Positions 47,460 through 57,619 of a DNA stretch of 64,000 nt are shown here, piece by piece. Origin of the DNA: Oehlia diaphana. Its lineage: Eukaryota; Glomeromycota; Glomeromycetes; Glomerales; Glomeraceae. Location: positions 42,477-106,476 of the forward strand of contig QZLH01000260.1 of NCBI GenBank assembly GCA_003833135.1, read 5' to 3'. The translations under genes and the position numbers were made by a program. Positions within the stretch are counted from its first letter, which is position 1. Each line of letters starts with the position of its first letter. The notes under the pieces were generated by a model. It ran no database searches. It had not been told where the DNA came from and saw only the letters and a list, made by a program, of their open reading frames with translations.

Positions 47460-48959
47460 CTATTTTTTTACCACTTTATTTTTAGCAGACACCATTACAT
47501 CTTTAGCTTTATTTATATTTTGTTTTGGGAATTGACATTGAAGTTGAAGGTTCTGGATAACATGGCGTAGAAGACGGGAATAGGGAAAGTGACCGAACAA
47601 CGAGTTTTTTTTAGCGATACGGGGCTTTGATTTATGATTTAGCCTGCTATAAGGATGTAAATAGGACCCTCGAACAATATATAAATAGGTCATAGGAAAT
47701 TGGCAAAAATTTACTATTAGCTCTACGCATTTTTTCAGGGCCGGAATTATGATAATGTCAGTCAGTTACTAAATAAAGAATATAGTTCTTACCAACGTTA
47801 TCAAAATTTATCTAAAAAAGGAAAGATTTTCGCGATTATTTTACGCGTTATTTCTTGTTACCTATTTCGGGGGTCCTATGTAAATTTAGAAAGCTTTTTA
47901 ATAAATCCATATATAATTCGTCTGATAGAATCTTCCTATAGGGTAGAAACTATCCGAAAATTCTTTAGAAGTTAAATTATACAATCGTACAAAAGGAGTA
48001 CATTGTTGTAAGGTATTTTTTAAAGAATTAAAATCATCTTTTGAATATTTAAAGGGATCTAAAGAAAGCTCAGGATTTTGTACAAGAACCCATTTAAGAA
48101 CATTCTCCCATACTTTAATTTCATTCACTTGAATATTATCACTTTGAACAAGTGAGATCAAAAATTTTTTCTGGAATTGAAGAGAAATCTATTGATTTGA
48201 ATATCTTAACTGGGTTTTTAGAAATTAAATCAGTGCAATACTTTTGAAGTACTAAGAGAGAGTCATTTCAAAACTCGTTTTATATATCAAAATAAAATTT
48301 AGTTTGTTTTGTAATTAATCAAAAAAGATTGTGTATAGATAACCAACTCCTGAAGTTCAATTCACTAGCAACGACCATGATTTTAATGATATCTAAATTA
48401 TCAATTTTTCAAAGATGGTATTCCACCTAAAAAAATTATAGCAAATAATTATTTACGATTAAAAAATTAAAAAAATTATGAATTCAATATACAGTTCACC
48501 CTCACTATCGCGAATCCCATGATGGGCTGGAGATTAAAATTAGGTATAGTGAGAATTCACTATACCGAGGGTCATTTTATTATTTATTATATGTAAAAAA
48601 AAACCTGTACCTGAACTTTTCTTCATTATAGCAAGTTATTCACTATATAAAAATTCGCGTGAACTGTAATTATAAATTCATAAATAATAAATTTGTCAAA
48701 TTTATTTTAGTATTCTCTACCTTAAAATTGTTTGAAAAATTGCAGATGAAATATTTGGTAATTTAATTTACACCAAATCCCATCATTTTTTCTTTTTATT
48801 AGCTGACAAAATTCTTTGCACGGTAATTTAAAATGACATTGTGCACGAAATATTCTTACGTAAGGTCCAATTTGATAGTCATATCACAATATTCGTCATA
48901 ATTATCTAAAATTTCAAGTAAATTTTGTAATAATTTGGCAATAGATCATTATTATCCAT
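47460..48959 (-). pseudogene. BTB-BACK pseudogene (cluster member 5)
   Basis: Exon-1 remains at 48721-48959 start at an ATG in the family position but carry deletions and frameshifts. Exon-2 remains at 47898-48430 read VWENVLKWVLVQNPELSLDP and PFVRLYNLTSKEFSD before shifting frame at the SDNILPY position. A separated tail fragment (47460-47693) keeps SRLNHKSKPRIAKK, the post-BACK linker motif. A pogo-type MITE interrupts the intron 1 position (48493-48666). The gene is broken in several places and not expected to give a BTB protein. Confidence 0.85.
48493..48666. mobile_element. Pogo/Tc1-mariner-type MITE, 174 bp, TA target
   Basis: CAGTTCACC at the left and GTGAACTG at the right are inverted ends, flanked by TA on both sides (48491-48492 and 48667-48668). 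Subterminal ACTATCGCGAATCC, TATAGTGAGAATTCACTATA and ATTCGCG form further inverted pairs. It lies in intron 1 of the BTB pseudogene, and the uninterrupted intron is preserved in member 6 (about 52745-52800). Confidence 0.8.
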
Positions 48960-49876
48960 TTTTTTTTTTTTTTACTTTTTTTTAAAAAAAAATTAATTAT
49001 CTTAAATGTAAAATTTAATGTTTCTCAATAGACCTGTTCAATCTGATTTTAATCAGGTTTTAGGTTGACGAGTATTGGATTTTGCCAAACAAAAAATAAG
49101 TGTCATTTTTTGATCACAATTTAAAAATAAGCAAAATTAAAACAGATTAATTGGTTTAATTGGTTATTGTTGTGATCACTGATCTACTTAGCTGTATCAT
49201 CCGGCTTTCAGATTAAATTGGACAAATCCAACAAATCCATCCCTAAATACAAAATTTATAAATGTACAAGTGGTTTTATTCAATTATTTGTAATTTAATG
49301 ACGTGTAATTTGATTTTCATTAAAAAAACAAAATAAATAAATTTTACAGGAATATTTTTATAATTGATTAATCATGATAATTTGATCGATCAAAATTTAT
49401 TGATCAACCTTTAGTATCATAGTATCAAAAAAACATTCTAATGAATTAAAAAAATCATCAGTTTTTATTACTATAGTAAAACCTGTAAATATATCTTAAT
49501 TTTAAATAATAATTAAAAAACTTTTTTATATACCATAATATATAAATGATCCAATTAACGCCTCGCTGGCTTATTATGTTTTAATTGTAAGTAAATGATT
49601 GTTAAATAAGTAAACTAAAGAATTTATTTGTATTATAAAAACTATATAGATTCAATTTTTATAACTAGGTATAGAAATTTACAGTTATACTATTTATCAT
49701 GAAGAATTTTATCACAGATATAGATGAATTAACATTTAATTCACCTGTAAATATTTTTTTAGTTGAAGTTTATCATAAAGTAAATATTACTTTTATTTAA
49801 CAATTCAAAGTAAGCTTAATTTATCTTTTTATTGTTTAAATTGATAGATTGATACAATTATTTATTTTAGTTAACC
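48960..49876. other. AT-rich DNA; the end is a duplicated BTB 3' flank
   Basis: No gene seen. Bases from about 49660 to 49876 match the 3' flank of member 4 (43060-43275), sharing AAATTTACAGTTAT and TTGATACAAT(C/T)ATTTATTTTA. Confidence 0.55.
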
Positions 49877-49980
49877 CTATATAAAATTTTTCAAAAAAAT
49901 GATCACGTGTCTGAGTTTCTTCAGAATAAAAACTAGAAAATGATCATTTATTGGAGTTTTTCCAGAATTTTTTTTTATAG
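49877..49980. mobile_element. Short MITE, CTATAAAAATTTT family, copy 2
   Basis: Starts CTATATAAAATTTT and ends TTTTTTTATAG, with TGATCACGTGTCTGAGTTTC, AAAACTAGAAAATGATCATT and TTGGAGTTTTTCCAG in the interior, so it closely matches 12108-12210. It lies where the duplicated flank of member 4 (TTTTAGTTAATAGGTTC) continues without it. Confidence 0.75.
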
Positions 49981-50084
49981 ATAAAAGGATTAAAAACAAA
50001 AATACTTGACTCAAATCATCATAATTAAAAAAAATAATTAATCACGTTTATTGCTTCAATGTTTTTGCAAAATAACTGTTTCTT

Positions 50085-50260
50085 TCTCTCCTGTTTTTCT
50101 TTTATGCTTTATTTCTGAATCCCATTAACTAGGAAAAAGGTGCTGCATTATCCCATAAACTAAAAGTTTTAAGCATCTCACTACCTCATGAACTAGAAGC
50201 TTTAAATTATCTTGCACACATAAAAAAGAAAATCCTTTCATCACTCCGGAATATGAAGTT
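50085..50260 (-). pseudogene. Relic of a Trp-rich BTB tail
   Basis: On the minus strand TTTAGTTTATGGGATAATGC reads FSLWDNA, matching SSWDNA of member 4, followed by stops and a basic stretch (KHKRKTGEKE). Together with the matching flank before it, this is the 3' end of a lost fourth-type copy. Confidence 0.6.
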
Positions 50261-51527
50261 TTTTCAATATCGTGCTGTTCATGTAGCAAAATATGCATAT
50301 GAAATATTATCAGACGTCATATAATTTTTGAATACTATAATAAAATTTTTAATTAAGCATGTCCTTTAAATATATAATATATATAAAGTTTAAATTCAAT
50401 CAATAACGATTTTCAAATTTAATTCTTGCCAAATTTTTCTTAATTCTGGCCAAATTTATAATGCCGGCCTAAATTTAATAAATTTTTGAAGAAATACAGG
50501 TCAATGAATATTATATTTATACAATGTAATACTTTGATTTAAAAGCAAAATAAACTTATTGACCATCCCTACAATTTCATTAAAAAAAAATCATTATTCA
50601 AACTGTGAATATTTTTTTTTTATATTGAAAATAAAAGAAAAAATAAAATATCAAAAACTTATACCATTATGTAAAATGCTAATATCTTCATGTATATTAA
50701 ATTAAAAAATTACAATATTCAATACACAGATAGATTCGATCCTACTGAACAACTTTTACTAATGCACAAAGACAATTGTCATATATCAAATTATGCTCTA
50801 AAGTTACAAAATAGAAACATAAATAATAAACGTTAGTTGCTCTATGCATACCAATTAAATTCTTATGAAATTTAAATTGCATGTAGATTTCCTCGCTGAA
50901 CAATTTCACCTAATATACAAAGGTAATTTGTTTTATGATCAAAATGCCTTATATGAAATAATAACTTTAAATTTATTATTTTTTCTGTTAAGTTATCAAA
51001 TATTAAATGGAATATAATAGATACATGTAGTTTTGGCTCTGTGAACAATTTTATTTAATATATAATAGTGATATGCTTATGTTAAAAATACTAAAACTGC
51101 ACTTTAAAAAATTTTACATATATTAAGAACATTATAAATTTTTGATTTTTAAAGCTTACACAAAATCTGTCTGAATAACCAATATTAGAAGCTTTAGAAA
51201 TACTTTCTTCTCTCGTAAAATTACATACTATATTTCTATTGTTAAAACTACATTTTCTTTCCTACCTTTAAAAGGATTTTAAAAAAAGTATATTTTTTAA
51301 ATAAACTTTATATATGTGAAAAAAAAAAATTTTAATAGTAAACCCGAAAAATTACTTTATTTAGTATTTAGTATAGCACAGCATATTAAAATTGATGGTT
51401 AATTATAAAATGAAGTAACCTAATTAAGGTTACATAAAATTTCTTTATACCTGTCTGTTATGAAATGATTACAAATGGTAGACTTGACCTCTACATAAAC
51501 TGCTCCATGAACCTCCATGAACTATTA
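50261..51527. other. AT-rich intergenic DNA, no gene seen
   Basis: No coding sequence or repeat is supported, apart from a few bases after the member 6 stop that continue its repeat in another frame. Confidence 0.6.
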
Positions 51528-53069
51528 TCATCCAATCAAAACGGGAAGTTCATCCCATGAAGTTGGCATTTTGGACTTTACGACCTCACTCCATGAACTG
51601 CTCCTTGAACTGTTATCATCCAATAAAGTAGAACTTGGTTTGGACCGGTCATCCGATGAAATTGGACTTGGGTTGGACTTTTCATCCGATGAAGTTGGCC
51701 TTGGGTTGGACTTTGCGACCTTACTCCATGAACTGCTCCTTGAACTATTATCATCCGATAAAATGGGTTTAATGGGCCTTGGTTTGTACCAGTCATCCGA
51801 TGAAATTGGCCTTTGGTTGGATTTTGCGACCTTACGCCATGAACCATTCCATGTATTCCTTGGGTTGGGCCTTTCATTCAATGAAATTGATTTTTGGATG
51901 GGCCTCCATTCATCATCATTATCAATGTAACCTAATGGAACGGGCTTTCCATTATCCCATGAACAGGTTGAGTTTACATTCTTAAAAGTAAATTAACAAA
52001 AATAAGCAATTCATTCATAATTTTAAATTAAACAAAAATGTTATTATACCATTCTTTCATCATCAATAGTTGTAGAAGTTGGTGTCCCTTCATTAGCTAT
52101 ACGGGGCTTTGATTTATGATTGACCTTGCTATCAGGATGTAAATTTAAAAAGCTTCTTAATAAATCCGTAAATAATTCCTCTGGTAGAATTTCCTTATAA
52201 GGTAGAATATTATCTGAAAATTCTTTAGAAGTTAAATTATAGAATCGTACAAAAGGAATACATTGTTGTAAAGTATTCTTTAAAGAATTAAAATCATCTT
52301 TTGAATAATTAGAGGGATCTGAAGAAAGCTCAGGATTTTGTGCAAGACCCCATTTAAGAATATTCTCCCATACTTTAATTTCATTCATTTGAAGATTATC
52401 AGTTTGGATAATTGAGATCAAAATTTTTTCTGGAATTGAAGAGAAATCTAATGATTTGAATATCTTATCTGGGTTTTTGGACATTAAATCAGTACAATAC
52501 TTTTGAAGCTCCAAGAGAGAATCATTTTCAAAACTTGTTTGATATACCAAACTGAAATTTTGTTCTATCCAGTCTGCTTTGTAATTAATCAAAAAAGATT
52601 GTGTATAGATAACCAGCTCCTGAAGGTTCAATTCACTAGCAGCGATTATGATTTTAATGATATCTAAATTATCATAATTTTTCAAAGATGGTTCTCCGCC
52701 ATAAATATACCTAAAAAAAAAAAAATTAATAATCATTCACGATTAAAAAAAGTATAAATTTAATATATTTATAAATTATAAATTTGTTAAATTTATTCTA
52801 TTATTTTTTTACCTTAAAATTATTTGAAAAATTTCAGGTGAAATATTTGGTAATTTAATTTGTACCAAAGTCCCGTCATTTTTCTTTTTATTAGTTGACA
52901 AAACTCTTCGCAAATAAGAAGAACGATAATTTAAAATGACCATATGTGAACGAAATATTTTTACGTTAGGGTCATTTCCAACTTCAATAGTAATATCACA
53001 ATATTCGTCATCAACTAAGATATCGAGTAAATTTTGGGATAATTTTTGTAATAGTTTATTATCATCCAT
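51528..53069 (-). CDS. BTB-BACK protein with Ser/Trp repeat tail (cluster member 6), 456 aa
   Basis: Exons 52813-53069, 52050-52710 and 51528-51980 join in frame. BTB (DITIEVGNDPNVKIFRSH) and BACK (YIYGGEPSL to LPEELFTDLL) are intact and very close to member 4; exon 2 ends TIDDERM. Exon 3 opens NVNSTCSWDNGKPVPLGYID and holds repeats such as SSSWSKVAKSNPRPTSSDEK and DDNSSRSSSWSEVVKS, then ends TSWDELPVLIG. One extra base before the stop puts the next repeat (DDNSSW) out of frame, so the protein is probably shortened by a frameshift. It lacks the basic end of members 2 and 4. Together with its upstream region it is a duplicate of the member 4 locus. Confidence 0.85.
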
Positions 53070-53119
53070 TTTTTTTTTAAAAAAAAAAAAGTTGTCACGA
53101 GAGAAAAAGAAAATTGACA

Positions 53120-53126
53120 CCTTATA
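53120..53126 (-). promoter_or_regulatory. TATA box of BTB member 6
   Basis: Minus-strand TATAAGG about 51 bases before the ATG at 53069, in the same surroundings as in member 4. Confidence 0.5.
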
Positions 53127-53639
53127 TGTAAATTTAATGTTACTCAATATTTGAGTCTGAAAATCGGAAAAAAGTTTCCCCTTTTATTATAGTACGAACT
53201 TTAAGGATAATCCGTTGCACATTTTAAATATTTTATAAATCCTGTAAAAAAAAAAAAAAAATAGGATTGAGATTAAATTAAAATATGAATACGAATAATT
53301 TTTCGTATTCATTTGAAATACAGACAGAACTAATTTTAAATTTAAAAAATAAAACATGATCACGTGCAGTTTCGTCACGTGATTAACGATTGTGATTCGA
53401 TAGGAGAAAATTCTATAATAATTTTTTTTTTATAGAACTATTAAAGTTTCCTTCCAATGAATCAGATAATCAAAGAAATTATATAAGGGTATTAAAAATT
53501 CCCGTTGGCTAACTGATTCATTGCAATTTATTAAATTATGTCATTCAGAGATAATTTCAAAATAATCAATGTGCGTTGGATAATACTTGACGTTAAAATA
53601 AATTAAGTAACGCTTGTTTGATACATCAAATTATACTTT

Positions 53640-54005
53640 ACACTATCTTTTAGTCAGAATAAATAATTCCTGAAGGTTTAGTTCATCATCAGCCAACAGG
53701 ATATTTAAATTTTTAAACGATATATAAACTATCTTAATATTCCAAAGATAGCTTTCCTCCATGAATATATCTGAAAATAAAAGTCGTTCACAGTTGAAAC
53801 ATAATATTTATAAGACAACTAATTATATTCACAATTTTTATTCTTCCTTGCTTTAAATTTTTAAAAAGTTCCACGGCAGTTAATCTACTTTGTAATTAAT
53901 TTGTACCAAAATTTCTCTATAATTGATAAAATTCTCGCACGAAATATTTTAATTAATATTCGTCGTCATAAATTTTAAGTAAATTTTGTGATAAAGTTTT
54001 TATAT
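53640..54005 (-). pseudogene. BTB-BACK relic (exon 1 and start of exon 2)
   Basis: Bases 53845-54005 keep the outline of BTB exon 1 (TTTGTACCAAAATTTCTCTA; GTAAATTTTGTGATAA), and 53640-53775 keep the BACK start (CCTGAAGGTTTAGTTCATCA; TTTCCTCCATGAATATATCT), both with many deletions. The block is a diverged partner of 46900-47470, so it came with the member 4/6 duplication. Confidence 0.65.
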
Positions 54006-54391
54006 TAAATTAATATAAAGTGTATGTCACATAGAATTTGTTTTACATAAAAGCATTTACTGCTAATATCGAAGAACCACTTTTTTTTATTCTTTCGTGT
54101 AGAACGGAATTACAAACTACGAAAAAGAACATTCGACTTCTAGCATAACTTTAATTAACTATTTTTTTAATCACTTTGGGTAGTAAGTATTGATATGAAA
54201 GCTTGAATTATTAGATTTAAAGTAAAAAAAAAATATTTGAAATTTCGTTTATTTTAATATATAAATAAAAATTAAAAATATTTAAATACAAAAAAATATA
54301 TATTCGTGTTATCCTTTTAAAAATTTAATTTACAAATATTTATAATACAAAGTTAAGTAGATATCATTCCTACATTACATGAAACTGATGA

Positions 54392-56434
54392 CTAATTGGC
54401 ATCTTTTACCATAATATCACACCAGACTCTGCATCCAAATTGATTGCCCGTATCGTCTGACAATTGCCAGAATCTGTAAAAAGTTAAAAATAATATTAAT
54501 ATAAGCTTATGAATTATTGGTCCATTAACTAATATTATTTTATTATAAGCGTCTAACACCCCTAAATTATTAGCTAATATATGTCACTGCCCTTAGAAAA
54601 TAGTTATTACTATACTGACGAAACGTGTTTTCCATGGTCAGAAGGCGCTTGGAGAATAACAGAGATATCCACATTTTTACCAACTTCAACAGATCCAATA
54701 GAGATTCTTGGCGTTATATCGAACATACGATCCCCGCTAATGCAACGTAGTACTGTTTCATCAGGCCACTAACGTTTAAAAAATATCAAATATTAATTGA
54801 TATAAATGTAATTAAATTAGAAAGTTATATCTACTTACAGAGAAATGGCCGTTATTAGACAGTTTCCAGGTCTTTTTAAATTGAGTCTGTGGTGCGAGAA
54901 TTGTTCCATCTGGTATGTTTAAATCTTCAATAAATCGCGAATTAAATGACTTCGGAGCTGTTAGTTGTTTAAGAAAAAAATTAATAAGCTTGGTTTCGAA
55001 TGCTTCATAAATTTCAAATAACATAAATCTATTGACAAAACTTAACTAATATCTTGTTTAATCTAAGAATAAATTTTAAAGTGAAAAAAAAAAAAAATAT
55101 AGAATTAATTCAAATATTATTGCAACTTAATTTCTTGTATTTGTTGATAAATTTACCTTTTAAACATAATTTCAAATAAAAATAAAAAAAGAATAAATAA
55201 AATAATAAGTAATTTTATAATTTCATAATTAATGTAAAATAAATTTCTCAATAAAATTTAAATTATTATCGTTACCCCTCTTCCTCTTATATGGTTGAGT
55301 TCGTTAGATTTATTAGGAGATGCTTTCTCTTCATTACAATTTTGGTTCTTAGGTAATAGTTGCATCCGAGTAGATAAAGGATCAGTTACTTCTTTAACCT
55401 TATTTATATTTTGTTCCTTAGAATTGACATTAGAAGTTGAAGGTCCTGAATAACATCGCGTAGAAGGAGACGGAATGGAGAAAGTGACGGTTTTTTTAGT
55501 CATACACGGTTTTGATTTATGATTTAGTTTGCTATCAGGATGTAAATTTAAAAAGCTTTTTAATAGATTCATAAATAATTCCTCTGGTAGTACTTCCTTG
55601 TAAGGTAGAACATTATCCGAAATTTCCTTAGAAGTTAACCTATCAAACTTAATAAAAGGAATGAGTTGTTGTAAAGTAATTTTTAATATATTGAAATCAT
55701 CTTTTGAAAAGGTTGAAGGATCAATAGGAAGTTCAGGATTTTGCGCAAGACCCCATTTAAGAACATTTTTCCATACTTGAATTTCACTCATTTGAAGATT
55801 ATTACTTTGAACAAGTGAGATCACAAGTTTTTCCGGGGCTGAAGAAGGATCAAGTGACTCAAATATTTTATCTGGAATTCTGGATATTAAATCATTGCAA
55901 TACTCTTGAAGTTCCAAGAACGATCCATATTCAAAACTTGTTTTATATATCAAATTAAAATTTTGTTCCATCCAGTTGGTTGTGTTTTTAATCAAAAAAG
56001 ATTGTAAATAGGCGATTAATTCATGAAGATTCAATACGCCGGCGGCAACCAAGATTTTAACAATATCTGAAGTATCATAATCTTCAAAAGATAGTTTCCC
56101 TCCATAAATATATCTAATAAAAATAAAAATCATTCGCGATTTAAAAAAAAAATTCAATACATTTTTAAAACGTTAAATTTATCTTACCTTAAAATTATTT
56201 GAAAAATTTCTGGTAAAATATTTGGTAATCTAATATGTACCAAATTTTCATCACTTTTCTTTTTATTTTTTGACAAAATTCTGCGTAAATAAGTAGAACG
56301 ATAATTCAATATAACCATGTGAGCACGGAACATCCTTGAGTCATCATCACCAACTTCAATAACAATATCGTAATATCCTTCATCATCCAATATTCTAAGA
56401 ATATTTTGTGATAATCCTTGCATGAATACATCAT

Positions 56435-56438
<4 letters not shown>
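54392..56438 (-). CDS. BTB-BACK-FW (NBR1-type) protein (cluster member 7), 484 aa
   Basis: Six exons join in frame: 56188-56438 (BTB), 55276-56113 (BACK and linker), 55047-55062 (16-nt microexon), 54839-54957, 54620-54768 and 54392-54473. The last three give an FW domain (about residues 370-482): FIEDLNIPDGTILAPQTQF, KTWKLSNNGHFS, WPDETVLRCISGDRMF, VEVGKNVDISVILQAPSDHG, FWQLSDDTGNQFGCRVWCDI. All four signature tryptophans are present. FW domains are best known from NBR1, a selective-autophagy receptor, where they bind partner proteins. The microexon and its acceptor are the least certain joins; the donor GTCAGT at 54619 was chosen because it restores VSFWQL. No zinc finger is inserted, unlike member 8. 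Confidence 0.78.
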
Positions 56439-56470
<32 letters not shown>

Positions 56471-56661
56471 TAATATAATTGTTATAAAGACGATTTTTAT
56501 GAAAGAAATATGGTGAAACGAAGATGCGTTTATATACCTTAGAAAAATTGGGTTACCTCAAATTTGATCAACAACAAAAGCATTTGTTCTTTTGGATATG
56601 CTTCTATTCTCGGAAAAATATTTTTCCGCATTTAATAAACTTATCGAAATTAATTCCATTG

Positions 56662-56804
56662 CAGAAACTTAATTTCCTTAATATGCAGTAACTGCGTATT
56701 TACTATATTTTCACTATGCGGTTACTATTACACTATGTAGTTATCATATGACTACGATGCAGTTACAATATAGTTACTGCATATTAAGGAAAACAGGTTT
56801 CTGT
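56662..56804. mobile_element. Hairpin MITE, 143 bp
   Basis: CAGAAAC...TTTCCTTAATATGCAGTAACT at the left is mirrored by AGTTACTGCATATTAAGGAA and GTTTCTG at the right, ~30-bp arms with a few mismatches. The centre repeats GTTACTATTACACTATG-like pieces. The flanks are TG and TA, so a pogo-type TA duplication is possible but decayed. Confidence 0.65.
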
Positions 56805-57415
56805 AATGTCATTCTCAACTTTTATTATCATTATTTCACCGCCTTCGTCCTCACAATAGCGATTATTATTCGAATTTAAAAAAAAGATACGAAATATGTG
56901 TCTGAATGGTTGTTGGGACATAATGAATTATTGGAATACGGCTAGAAGAAAATTTAGCCTAATTGACTCAGTTAAAATGAATAGCGTGCTGTAACATTGA
57001 AAATTTATCAAAATTGAAATGGGAACATTTTTATTAATAAAGCGCATATTATTGTTTAATACGTCAGAAATTTCGCAACTCAAATCTTGAGATTAATCAT
57101 CGATTTATAGCATAAACTTAAATTAACTATTTTTTTTTTATCACTTTGATAAATAAGAATTGATACAAAAACTTTAATTATAAAATTTATATAATTTATG
57201 ATACAAGTTTTAAAATTTCATCTTTTGTTTATTTTAATATATAAATAAAAAGTAGAAATAATTTATTTAAAAATATATAAAGCTTCTAATCAGTAACCTT
57301 TTCATAGTGCCTATAAAAGTTCCGTATTAATATTCGTCTATCCTGAGCATTTTAATTTAATTCACAAATATACATAACATAAATTCTTATGGATACCGTC
57401 TCCATATATTGTACA
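56805..57415. other. Intergenic DNA between members 7 and 8
   Basis: No gene seen. Bases 57115-57290 match 54140-54310, the 3' flank of member 7 (AATTAACTATTTTTTT; TTTATTTTAATATATAAATA), so members 7 and 8 with their flanks are tandem duplicates. Confidence 0.6.
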
Positions 57416-57619
57416 TTACATAAACAAAATTCGCCTTAATGCAAACCATGAAGATGCCATTTCTGCCCACGATCTATCGGCCACGCAAAAGTGCATCATT
57501 ATTTTAAAGTCTTCCAATTTGGAAGATGTAAGAATGGTTACAGCTAAAGATGCTGTCTTTTTAAGTTCTATCCGAAACGGATTATTGATCATACGGTAAT
57601 TCAATGCGGTTAAAGATGA
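57416..57619 (-). other. Open frame continuing after the member 8 stop codon
   Basis: After the TAA of member 8 the same frame stays open for 67 codons: SSLTALNYRMINNPFRIELK, KTASLAVTILTSSKLEDFKI, then MMHFCVADRSWAEMASSWFA and a second stop. Composition is protein-like, with Trp and few Lys/Asn strings. It may be a relic exon of another gene, or an old C-terminal extension cut off by a stop. No family recognised. Confidence 0.3.

Noticed and set aside
51517..51985. Plus-strand and second minus-strand frames over the member 6 tail
   Set aside because: Shadows of the true exon 3 (51528-51980), which joins exon 2 in frame.
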